Origin: Stichopus chloronotus
Taxonomy: Eukaryota > Echinodermata > Holothuroidea > Aspidochirotida > Stichopodidae
Direction: 5' to 3'
NCBI GenBank assembly: GCA_021234535.1
Contig: CM037850.1
Location: 19,456,446 to 19,520,445 of the forward strand
DNA length: 64,000 bases
Of this stretch, positions 1-11,349 are shown in pieces. Under the pieces are notes generated by a model. The model had not been told where the DNA came from, made no database searches, and worked only from the letters and a program-made list of their open reading frames with translations. The position numbers and the translations under genes were made by a program. Each line of letters opens with the position of its first letter. The stretch's first letter is position 1.

Positions 1-1794
1 GGTCTTTGTATTTCTTTGTCTGAAATTGTTGCCTGATGGCAATACAGAAAAAGTTATTTAATTGGCGTAAACACCCTAGATTGACACTTCAGAGATACAG
101 ATCCTAAGTAATGGAATTATTGTATACAATAATACTCTAGATTCGTGTATTTTTTTTTAATATTTTTTAATCTTTGGCATTAATGATCTCCATTTAGCTA
201 GAAATAATAAACTTCACACAATTTCGTACATTAATGATGATACCAGTGTATTAATCTCATAGTATTCGAATGCATCTTTATCGATATAGTCTTGCTTTGA
301 AGTACTCGTATCTATTGGCTATAGAGTCCTCACATTGATTTGATGATCCTAAGGTTTCGAATGTACTAGGTTACTGGTTTGCAAGTGTGAACAGGTATGA
401 GGCTATACGCATGACACTGCACTCAGAGATCCATATTCTACAACTAACACCACGCGTGGTTGAATAGGTATCAGCAAGTTCCTTCCATGTTACCACACGT
501 TGATTTAAAGGAGCAGATATATACCAACTACTCGTCTTCCCCCCCCCCCCCCCCCGGTATCAAACCTAATAAGCTGGCCTGGAGATCGCATTCGAGGATC
601 AGGTGGAGCCTTTTAAACACAACCCACTGTGTGGCAAGAAATAACAAGAACTTTGAGCGAGTCTGGTCTATTAATTATTATGGAGGCCAATAGGAGAATA
701 TTGCATTTTCGTCTAGACGTCATACTTAACCACAACCATAAACGAAAATCAAGTAACGTACCACAATACAGCAAAAGCAGCAAAAGACTAACATATCAAA
801 CCAAAAAGTATCTTTTCAATAATAATATAAAAACTGGAATATCAGTTGAACATTTGTCAGTGAAAGTCAAATTTCACGGACTATGTTATAGCTACTACGT
901 AAAGACATTATTGTTTAAGACATTTTTACATACATTAATATTCATATCCATTCCCATGAGTCTAAATGTTTTATGGGCAACAAAAACATAGAGGCGTTTG
1001 CTATATTCAAATGCCTGAAAGATAAGTGCATGGTTCCCTTTCAGATTTTGTGACAGGTGATCTTTCCCTTCTTTATCTCCCCTGAAATACCGACGAAGAA
1101 CAAAGGTAATGATGGCCAAGTGATGTTCCGCACAACTTATATTCCAGCTGTAAGTACTTCACAAAAAGAAGTTCAAACTTGAAGAGGATATACTATAAGC
1201 ACGAACTCCAGTCTCTCAAAGGTGCGAACAAACGTGACCAAGAAATATGAATAAGTGCAATCAAAACAGTAAAAGATGAAATGGAAAATGGAATGATTAT
1301 TGGAAATAACCACTCACCGTCTACTTGTTATTGTGCAATACTTAGATTAGCATGATCCTCCCTGTGGTCTTACAGGGATCTTACTATTATTGGGAAAGTA
1401 GATAAGTTGCTAGTGAAAACGTTTGTAGTTTCTCAATTAGTTTACTTCTTTAATGTCTCCCAAACCCACCAAATCATAACCTTTAATAATTGAAAAGGAT
1501 TTCTTTTTTTGAAATCACATCCCAGATAAAGTCAAAGGTCTGTTGGTCTACGTAACATCAGACCCAATAATAGTTTGAACATTTTAAATATTTCGTGTTT
1601 GGTGTTTGAAATTATAATTCATCTCTAACAGTCATCTTCTGTAAATGAAACACTGAGGAAAGATGATGTTAAAACAAAGTTGTAAGGCAACCAGAAAAAA
1701 AAAAGATCACCATGATACTTATCAGGAAAATATTTTTAAACACCAATTTTTTTTTCATGTTTTCATTTTTACTTAACAAATCTTGAACAAATAT
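1..1794. other. Intergenic, no gene seen
   Basis: AT-rich sequence with no exon I can support on either strand. It holds a C17 homopolymer at 539-555 and short A/T runs. Small open frames at 460-693, 629-991 and 895-1119 lack splice context or recognisable motifs. The right part lies just beyond the polyadenylation signal of the minus-strand gene. Confidence 0.6.
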
Positions 1795-1800
1795 TTTATT
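1795..1800 (-). terminator. Polyadenylation signal of the solute-binding membrane gene
   Basis: AATAAA on the minus strand, about 160 bases beyond the TGA stop at 1958-1960. Position and strand suit the 3' end of the eight-exon gene. Any AT-rich stretch can hold this hexamer by chance, so the call depends on location. Confidence 0.5.
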
Positions 1801-1957
1801 TTCTTAATACATACATATGGATATCTATTGTATGAAAGTACATTTCATACAAAATGTCATGTCAGTTCAGGTCCAAGCAAACTTTAAAAATCAATCATCG
1901 GAGGTAATAGTCCGAAAAGACGGCGTCCCTGATCGCTTAGAGGGAGCAGACGATACT

Positions 1958-4900
1958 TCAATCTTCCAGGCAAGGTGTAGCTGGTGCACCTGGTTCTGGA
2001 ATGTATCCTGCGTAGTTAAAATTACAACAAAAGCTGTTTTTGTTTTAGTCAACCATGCTACGCTGAATGTGGCTTTTAATTGTTTTCCTTGTATATACAC
2101 GTTACTTTATTACTCTGCCTTTATGTTTAAGCAGCTTCCGTTACTCAAACAGTTGGCCCTACAGCTATAACGTGATCCAACACAATTGCAAAGCTGCGAC
2201 CAGTGTCCCTTCCATATCAATTATTAACCAAGTGTGATACCCCCGGTTCTTAGTGATGTCAGAGCACGGTGGTCCAACTTTTCCGCCACTAGCGGCATCG
2301 GTTGGAGAAAAAAGAAGACCTCTTTTAAACGATAACCCAAGGTGTGGCTCCAGTGATTTTGACTAAAAGTACTACTAAAACTCGTAGCGTATTTTATTCC
2401 AATTTTCTTTTACAAACAATCCAAAAATCTCTTCTACATTGAGGTACATCTTGATTAAGCTAAATGGTCCGTTTCAGATACACTGGTTACATAAAGTTAA
2501 TGTTTCATAACCAGTCTAGTTTTCTTTTGTGTTGGAATGATCGTAAAGCAACACCATGTTGATTCGATAAAAGGTTGTGTCCTCATTACGTTTTGGAACG
2601 TAACGCTATATCGTATTCAGGGAAGATCTTTTTAAGTTTATTCCAAGGAGGAAGACCACCTATTTTATACACAGGACTCTCCAGAATGAAGATTGCATTT
2701 CTAACTCTGTGTTTAAAGGCGGAGTGGTTGAGGGATCAAGTTCACCGTTTTTTTTTTTCTTCTGGGGAATCCTCTCAAGAGTGAAATTGGGAATGCTGAA
2801 ATATGTACTATTACTCTGAGTGATACTGAATGAGACTGACGCAACGGATGAACAAACAAAGTTGAAAAAATGACATCGTTTCAGACATTATCACTCATCC
2901 AAATACTTGTTTCCATAGGTTAGAATACTTTGTCACATTTGAAGGAAGGCAGAGATGCAATATATTACATTGATCTCATATACCGTCTGCTTCTAATACG
3001 CAGAATAGTATACTGCAATACGTGGTATAAGATCGCTGACTTTCGACCTAGGACGTCATCTTTAGGACCGACTACTGGTTGCATAGTTGGACACGTTTCG
3101 AACGAATTACCACTCTATACAACTCACAACTTACATCGACAACTACAAAGAATTTGACAACTCGATCACTATAGCATCTCGATAACCACAATGTCTCTTA
3201 TTGTATAACACGTCTAAGGAGTGATAATTATGCTAATTTTATCCTTGCTCCATCGATACCTCACATTCTGTTGTGTTTTGGGTATTCTTTAAGTTCGTCC
3301 TCAGCCTCCTCGATCTCCCACCCACTCCCGCTTCAATATTCTTTCCTAAAGTACTCACCGTGTGTTTCTGTTAAGTCTTTACAAACTTCCTTATACATCC
3401 CGTTAGCCCTGATTCTATCGAATGCATCATTCCACCAAGTGGTCAAACGGCTGTCTTTTCTGGTCATTACTGAGTTGGGCGATACCCAACATTTGACTTC
3501 CAGTCCATCCGGTGTCAGCACTGTCAGCTGACTTTGCAATATTTCTTCAAGCAACATGAAACCGCAATCGACCTGCAAGTACACTCGGACATTAGCAACA
3601 TTAAAGCAAAGTAAGGACATTGATGAATAACATAGCAACATGAGAGCACATGGGTTTAATGAATGACATTTGATTTAAATGATCTCACACTGTAACATCA
3701 CATACACATGTGAAAACACTCCCAATTAAACAAACGTAATGTCATGAACATGTCATAATTGGCGGAGATGCTGGAAATAAGTTTTTTTTTTTTCTTAATA
3801 CGAATAAGAATTTTGAAATAAGAACAAATAAGAACTTTGAGCAACTGTGAACAATTATTTGAACCATCATGCAGTTACCTCATTCTCTTTAATGGCTTTG
3901 ATGAAATCCACCATAGTAGCAAAATGGCGTACGTTTGACTTGTTGAATCCCTGGAAACCGCGAATGATACAAATTGATATATGATTGTTGTAAGAGTGTC
4001 AAAATTGTAACAATTGTGCTAAAGCTTGTCGAAGGTCATTTCTGACTCTATGCTTCTTTAGTTTGATTATTCATATTTTACAAACAGTCTCTGTTTTGAT
4101 CTGGTATTAGATGACAAAAAGAAGAAACGACTTATAAGCGACATAATGCACAGTAATAACATTTGCATATAACCATTATGCATACCCTTCATTGAGACAG
4201 TCACTGCTCTGCAATACTTTTCACTTTTCACTAACCTCTTCTACTTCAACATTCATGCACTTCGCACACACTTTACCTACTCATAAATGTACATTACCTT
4301 TATCGGCATGAGAAGTGCATCTAGAAAAGCGTTAGCTTCACTCAGAGGTTGCAGAGTGAAACCTTGAATAACAATACTTTGAAATTTTGTTTATAATTAC
4401 TACCGTTTTTGAGATACAACTTTTCAAAGTTCGATGAATATTAAAAAAAAACAGGTAACGTAAAGTGTTGCACGGTGTCCGCATTTCTTTTGTGACCTCT
4501 TGACATATTGTTTATTTATTACGTTATTACAGAGTTTCACACAGATAAGTGATTTCGATGCCTTTGAAAAAGAAATCCAAACGACACCCTATAAGCATAT
4601 AAAATTCTCCATCGTACTTGAAATAAAGTGTAAGTAAACACATGATCAACATAACACATTGCTTTTTCACGTCACAAATTTGCATACTTAGTCAATGTGT
4701 TTTCATTATGCAGGTGAGAAACAGGAACTTCCATGTAATTTTGTCGAAATTTGATTGATAGATGTTATGGAATTTGCTCCTGTTTTCAACGTTTTTAATG
4801 ATCAATAGACCCAATAATACCCAATTTCCATGTCACATGGCGTTTAACCCCCTGTCCAGATTACACCACATCAATTCGCAGACTTTGCACACATCAAAAT

Positions 4901-7900
4901 CTCTCAAATCCTTCCATGCCCCAAGTGTGGCAACAACATTAATTTCCTTTTGTTTTGTTCTTGTGGATTTTTCTAGTTGTCTCTTGTGTAACTTTTGTGT
5001 CTGTCGCAAGTTCCAGCTCTTTCACGCTCCAGTAAATTTGCCCCCTCAGCAAATGGGAGATCGTGGAAGTGCTCGATCCCGCAAATGCTACCGCAAATAC
5101 CTCAGATACCGCAGATTCGTAGCTTTTTCTACTGCTGCAAATTTGCAGGCACTGATCCATGCCATTCGTTTGCGCTCCTGCACGAACCATCTGTATTTTT
5201 CAGTCACGTTTAGTCCACTGTACTAACTTAAAAAGTAGCATAATTTTGTGCAAACCTCTCCCATCAGCATGTACGTTTTCATAACAGTCACAAGCCTACT
5301 TGATTCGTTACCATATGTAAGGTAAAGATACAGCATGCACCAAGGCTAAATGCATCAAACAGTAACAACACTAAAACTGAGAATCAACAGTCAAAGGCAT
5401 ATAAATAATGTGATTGTCTGTTCATAAGTGTTGCATATAGCCTAAATAATGTTTACATTCAACAATAAAGTTACAGTGTAAGGTGAATGGATAATGTTAA
5501 ATTACTACTGTATGTACTCCCCTCCACCGATAGCCTTTTTAATTCATCTACTATACAGTACCATGTTTTTTTCCCTACACTTTACTGAATTCAAACAGGT
5601 AACTGTTAAGCATTTGACCCATTGTGGTTACACAAAGCCTGTGATTGGCTACAGCTGTGGCAAAAACAACGTATTAGTTGTATGGAAAGCCTTTGGAAGT
5701 GAAGGTTGCCATGGTAACCTATACAAGATGGCACGTTATCTGATGCTTGGATCAGGCTTCATGGTCAGTGTTCGCCACAGAAATCCCCAGTCTCAAACTA
5801 TGTAACTCGGGGTCTCCTGCACGTGAACATTCGCCACAGAAAGCCCTGCCGCGAAAAACGTTGGGTTCGCAGCGCAATTTGAGCGAATATTAGCCACGGA
5901 AGCATCTGCAGCGAACCACTTTGGGGCCTCCCGCGCGTTTTCAGCGAACAATTAATTCCTGTGAACTACGGCAAAGTCATCTGGTGAACTCAAATCACCG
6001 TTTACCGCGAAAGTGTCGCACACTCGCCGAGAAAACGTCCTTTGTGCTAACGGCTGCTCATCTGTGCATTTTTACCTACATTTGCTCTTTGCTTTTACTT
6101 TTCTTACATTGAATCCTGAAGTTTTTTTTTTAGAATTATTTGGTCGCTATTGTTTTCGTGTAATCTCTCTTCTTTCTCAAGTGTTTTATTCCCTTCCCTA
6201 CATCAGCACAAGCAACACGGAACAACAATGAACGCGTTTAAAAATAGACTAAACTATTCTTTGTCTCTATTTTTTTTCTCTTCAAAATTGTCTAGATGAA
6301 CATAATATTATTAATAAATTGCAAACAATATATAACAACTGATTTTTTTTTTCTTTTTTGAATGCCTGGTCTCAACACACCCAAGTCTGTGCATATAACT
6401 AAACCAATGGGTCAAAGATACATGTTTTATAGACTTAGTTTAAGGTCGTTTTACAATGAACGATTTTCAAATATTGTTTCAAATGTTGACAACGATGCAA
6501 GGAAATTCAGTTGGTCGTCCTGATAAAAATAACGAATGAGTCTACCACCTGAATTTCATTATACAGCATGAAGCAAGACTCGTCCATAGCCCATCCGTCA
6601 AGGAAACCGACAGTTCGGTCGGTCATATCCCGCCAATCAAAAACATTGTTTGTTGGTGCCGTGTATAGAGCGAGTGACGTATTTTGACGGCGCACAAACG
6701 GACTGCTAAATTTAAACGTGTTCAACCGATCCCTGGTTTGAATCCAGCCTGCAATTTAAAATGAAGTAACACCAAACTTAGAGTTGTTAACTTTGTCTCG
6801 TCATTACTTGAATGATTTGAAAACAAGAAGCTTGTGTGACGCAGTTTAGTTTCTCATTCATGACAATGAAATGAATGACCACACTGGGTGGAGGTAGATA
6901 TTATCCAGTTGAAACTAAGACTATAGCGAACTTTGAGAATTATGCAACTCTATCATGAGATCTTTTAGGTTTTGCGTAGAAAGCCATAAGCTGTTTAGTG
7001 TCTGCTGTTTAGTGTCTTATTTCCTCCACGCTTCTATTACACATAATGAAATACCTGTTTTTTCGCAAACTAAAGTGTGATCAACCCAAAAAATAGAAAT
7101 ATTGAGGAAATGAAAGGTGCTTTCAAGTTTAAAGAAATGGAATCCCCATCCATAGGTTCTGAAAGGAATAAATTCCTTCATTCAACCAATCGTAGTGCTC
7201 GTGATCTACATCATGAGAGAATTCGAACCAATTCACATGTCTAAAATAGACTCATTATATCTTAGTTCTTACCAACACATCCGTCATACCATCCTCCAAG
7301 AAGTCCTATACCTCCATGAGGTCGTACACCAGGCTCTGAATTCCAACAATTCTTGTAAAGGTCCAAGACAACTTCACAGTTTTTATTGGCTTCTTTGCAG
7401 ACTGCAGTAAACATGAAACATTTCTTAAAGCAACTTGATGTTCATTGCATAAAAGGTGCTTTCACTAGTCACACTGGAATTGTAAGACAGATATTTGCTT
7501 TAATTGTTGTAACATTCACCTATATTTGTTTTGAAAAATAAAGTTTTTTTTTTTCAGACTGACTGACGATTTACACTGAAATAAATGAAAAGAAATGTAA
7601 AGACTGCCCTCTGCATGCAAGTGAAAAAACATAACTTTAAAATTATTTTTACTTTACGTGGATCACTATGAATAATATTAAAGAAGCCAAAAGACAGATG
7701 ATATTAATAGAGAGAGGTGTACATATTTATGTCTCAACCGCATTTTGATTTGAAATTTCAATTTTAGAAAGGACAGATCAAAGATTAATTGGATTTTTTC
7801 GACTTTATGCTTTATTCGCCACTTTAAAAGATTAAACATCATCATGACCAGTGGCTTATTATACATTGCCTCTAGAGCAGGAAATTGACATCTGACATAT

Positions 7901-10074
7901 ATTTGGATAAATATTACCGCTTTTTACATGTACATAGCTACTAAATAACCATGCGTTATCTGCTTTGAATTATTGGTTTTATTCTACCTCAATGAATGTA
8001 ATGATTATCTGAATTTGCAAGGGTTATATCGTGAACTGAACAAAAGTAGAAGTGCCATAATACCTTAGTTATTATTTTTTGCTTTTTTTTTTCTTTTGCC
8101 ATTTGTGATCGTTTGCCTACAAGTTTTGATGTACAGTGTGTCATTTAGTGCGTTATGAAATTCATGAAAACATTATCAACATACCTGCATCAATTAAGTC
8201 AATCGAAAATCCGACAACTTTTCCAGTGCTGTCATCTCTGAAATATGATACAAAGTGATGCGGTATTTAATTTCATTTTACACACTATAAACTTTAAGCA
8301 CTCGCTCTTTCTCAAGTGTTTCATCTACAACGGCTTGTTTTCAAGCAAACGGTCATGCCAGTTCGGACGAATAACGGGGTAAATCTAATACATTCGAGAA
8401 AATAATGGGCAAGTAGGAAAAAGAAACAGTTGATAATCTTATTTTCACGTCAAATACACAACAATAGACAAAGAACGCAGTCGTATTTAAGTAGCATGTA
8501 CAAAAAATGAATGTTATACTATAGTAATTTATGCAGTTTAGCTATACAACGTAGTGAAATTTCGGAAAGGGAAAATAATGTCTGTCATTTTATTGTCTCT
8601 TTCTTTAAGACCATTATTGTCAGCGCCGTCGTAATAAAAATGCAAAAGCTCAGATTTTACAGGACATTCCCATAATGTGGCAAAATAATGTCTCGATAAG
8701 ACCTTTCCTATCCGATAGAACATAATTTAATAGCCAGATTAACATAATGGTTAGGCTACTAGTTACCTCTCTAGAAGGGATAAACATATATGATATCATG
8801 TGAGGATTAGGTGCTCCAAAAAAAAATATAGTACTCGGTCTAATCTATATTTCTAGTCGTTGCTCTTTGATCCGTGTCGGGAATCGCAATAGTGAAACGT
8901 GGTAGTGTGTTCCTTACATAGCCAATAAACTGATCACCTTCTTATAGCGTCCGTTATGGGCTATTTCAAAGAACTAAATATTCAGTTTTATTATATTTCC
9001 CTTTTTTTCTCTTCAAGCGCACTATTAAGTTGAATACAAACTTTAAAGAACTCAAAAGTATTTTTCACTTTTTGTGCAAAGAACCCATATGACATAATTA
9101 ATCACCATGAATCTAGTAAATTTACCACTTTGTCTGAAAGGGGCAACATAATCACTGAAAGACGTCATAAGGACACCAAAGCCAGCTTTGGACATCAATT
9201 GGCCCAAATATTTAGAAAAACAAAAACAGTTCACATTGAGTCTTCATGTCATGGCCTCTTTAAAGTAACAAAAATGTTGAAAATAATATATTTTTTTCTC
9301 TTTAACCACCGCACGCAACTACTCTCAGGAACGTTAAACCATAAACTGCGTTTTGGTTTGAGCAAGGTGGTTCTTGATTGGCTTTGAGTCAACATCTGCT
9401 CTCGCGTTTAGCAGGAGGGATATAGCATGGCTCAATTGAAGGAAAGAAGCTTAAGCCCAAAACCTTCACTTTTTCAACAAGTTAACCAAAGGCATTAAAA
9501 AATAAAGAAATGATATTTTACATGTACTCAAGAAGGTTTTTTGAACGACCGACAGCAAAGGTCCACACGTAATCTTCTCCAGATTTGCCAGTGTTTTCTG
9601 TTACATAAAGAAGATTTACACAAATTTATAATCGCAGAGATGGAAGCATTGCACGCTGAAAAGCATAATGTAAAAGGAACATATATCCGATAGACAAAGG
9701 ACGACCACACTTCTGTACAGTGTACGAATGTATAGTGGACTTTCCAATAAAATCACGCAGTGGTTAAGTTATGAAGTCATGGCAATAGACGTTTGTATAT
9801 ATGTGTATAAAACCGTCTGTGGCTCCCACTTACCCGGTAAAGCAATGGCAGCTGACTGCCCTATCGCCACGACAGATAATATAACCGCTAACACTGACAA
9901 ACAACCAACAAATATAAACGCCAGCAAAATCGCTTGAGGAGAGGGACCGGCTGAATCCATGAGTTCACTCTGAGGTCTTTCAATGGACGTTCCCTTGTTG
10001 CTGTCCTCTGTGGAAATTTTATTAACAGTTCCCTCGTGGACTGAGTGTTCGATTCTGGTGTTACCTTCCGACAT
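1958..10074 (-). CDS. Type II membrane protein with extracellular family 3 solute-binding (SBP_bac_3-like) domain, 8 exons
   Basis: Coding exons in gene order: 9834-10074, 9522-9597, 8185-8237, 7273-7401, 6549-6748, 3879-3950, 3359-3572 and 1958-2007. They sum to 1,035 nt (344 aa plus TGA), with matching splice phases at every junction (1,2,1,1,0,0,1). Exon 1 has a polar N-terminus of about 47 residues and then one hydrophobic segment (about 48-70, AILLAFIFVGCLSVLAV...). There is no signal peptide, so it reads as a signal anchor with the C-terminus outside. The rest resembles the periplasmic-binding fold of family 3. TFAVGRSKNLLEY is followed by DDSTGKVVGFSIDLIDA (the 'G-x-x-x-G-F-x-x-D-L' start), VCKEANKNCEVV, GGIGLLGGWYDGCVG, RLNTFKFSSPF (the 'R-x-x-x-F-x-F-S-x-P-F' signature), DWRDMTDRTVGFLDG and a second-lobe stretch FIKAIKENEVDCGFMLLEE. 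It ends in TPCLED. Nine cysteines suggest disulphides. It lacks the channel segments that split this fold in ionotropic glutamate receptors. Ligand and function are unknown. Most junctions are strong, but the donor of exon 5 (CAG/GTGGTA) is weak. Confidence 0.85.
5050..6110. repeat. GC-richer intronic repeat patch with short degenerate tandem units
   Basis: This patch sits in the large intron between exons 5 and 6 of the solute-binding gene and is clearly richer in CG than its surroundings. From about 5,765 to 5,945 three degenerate units of about 57-60 bp share a core like TTCGCCACAGAAA or TTAGCCACGGAAG, followed by CTGCRGCGAA- and CTCSYGCACGT-like words. The frames across it look accidental. 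It is probably an old repeat rather than an exon. Confidence 0.4.
9834..10074 (-). CDS. Exon 1 of the solute-binding membrane gene (cytoplasmic tail and membrane anchor)
   Basis: The ATG at 10074 opens MSEGNTRIEHSVHEG and gives 80 codons plus one base before the donor G/GTAAGT at 9833. The first 47 residues are rich in S, T, E and N. Residues about 48-70 are a single hydrophobic span followed by GQSAAIALP. The phase 1 end joins exon 2 as GAA (E), giving LPENTGKSGEDYVW. The start is the only in-frame ATG before the anchor that leaves a sensible tail. Confidence 0.8.
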
Positions 10075-11051
10075 GTTTGTTCTTGATACTTAAGGAAAGA
10101 CTTCTTTCGACAACGAGCCAACATTACTTTACCGTTATTTAATGTAGATGTGTCATTATCTGAGGAATTCAGAGGGATGTTGTAAAAAACAGACTTTGAT
10201 CGAACACCAGTTACGTATACCGGCCGACATCGTTACTATAACCATAGGCCGTTTAAGTTTGTACACATGGAACTTTATGGTTCCACGACATTTTTTTTTT
10301 TTTTTTTTTTATTATGCCATAGACGTCCAGATTCACCTGGGGGGCAAGCGTTGCAATTGCGGGCGGGTAAATTCTAGGCTAAAAATATTAGTTCATACTA
10401 AACCAGGAATTTAGGAACCAAACCAACAATATTATTTTTCATGCATTTGTAGTTTGATGACAACAATTTTTACATTCCATTTAATTCTACGGCTCATCTA
10501 AATGAACAGCTCTTTTTTCTTAAAGTGTTTTCTCAACAAAGCATTTATTTTGTCTTGTATCTGGGTGATGTTTAAACACATGACTGAAGTTTTGCACCTC
10601 CAAAAAAAATTTCAAAATAATCAAGGCTCATCCATATGTACAAATGAAGCCCATTGTATACCCACTTTACCTACTCGAAATTTGTACTCAGTAATTTACT
10701 TATAGTAAAGTGCAACTTCAATTCTAAATTTATTCATTTGTGACCCTTTGTTTTTATTTAAGTGGGCTGCATCAGTATAGCGCTTGGGCTAGAGGGGAAA
10801 AACAATAGAAATAGTGCAATGTATTTTCAATTATAGTTCCAACCAATTAAAGATAAACATGTTACCTGGTCATATTTTCTCCCTACGTTTGAATTAACAG
10901 AGATTTTTTGAACGTTTTTAAGTTACCAATATGACCTTTTAAGCAATTGTCTGTGCCACCGTATGTATATATGCCTGTTTTTTTTTTGTGTGTTTTTTTT
11001 TTTTCATTTTGCGTGATAGTTGTAAGTTCATCATTTCTGTATTGTGGACAG
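10075..11051. other. Intergenic and possible shared upstream region
   Basis: This lies between the start of the minus-strand solute-binding gene and the plus-strand exon at 11,052. It holds a T tract of about 20 at 10,291-10,310 and no gene I can support. The upstream part next to 10,074 should contain the 5' UTR and promoter of the minus-strand gene, but I see no clear TATA box or initiator. Confidence 0.35.
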
Positions 11052-11252
11052 ATGAAGGAATGCCAAAATATTGTACAAGGGCACAGATCAAGTGGTGTGG
11101 TTTTCGACATCTTATCATACAAAAACGTCACCTTTGATGTTGTGAGGTCTCCTTGTGGACTGTTCTCCAGAACAGTTACAGTACAGGCTAAACGTAAGCA
11201 ACAATGTGTCACTACCAACTTTATTACCTTCGGCATTACTGCGACGCCTTAA
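11052..11252 (+). CDS. Probable 3'-terminal coding exon of an unrecognised gene
   Basis: A 67-codon open frame starts exactly after an acceptor-like TATTGTGGACAG preceded by long T runs, and ends with TAA. It reads MKECQNIVQG... with stretches such as VTFDVVRSPCGLFSRT and TNFITFGITATP, alternating hydrophobic residues and three cysteines, as expected for beta strands in a secreted protein. An AATAAA lies about 75 bases after the stop (around 11,328). The exon's own ATG falls at the acceptor, so it could also be a start. I do not recognise the family. A decayed relative near 15,885-16,030 keeps the words around CACCTTTGA and GTGAGGTCTCCTTGT. Confidence 0.4.
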   Translation: MKECQNIVQGHRSSGVVFDILSYKNVTFDVVRSPCGLFSRTVTVQAKRKQQCVTTNFITFGITATP

Positions 11253-11349
11253 TGACGCATATAACACTTCGCAACAGACCGAGTTTGACTACAAGGCAAT
11301 TATTTGTTACATCTTGTTAAAATGTAAAAATAAAAATTACATTGTTTAA

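Noticed and set aside
1817..2170. Plus-strand frame of 117 codons
   Set aside because: It overlaps the last exon of the minus-strand solute-binding gene and has no motif or splice context; it is a shadow of that exon.
3271..3531. Plus-strand frame of 86 codons
   Set aside because: It is the antisense of exon 7 of the solute-binding gene.
4762..5226. Plus-strand frame of 154 codons with a minus-strand partner
   Set aside because: It lies in the large intron and partly in a CG-richer repeat. There is no domain, and both strands are open, which suggests repeat composition.
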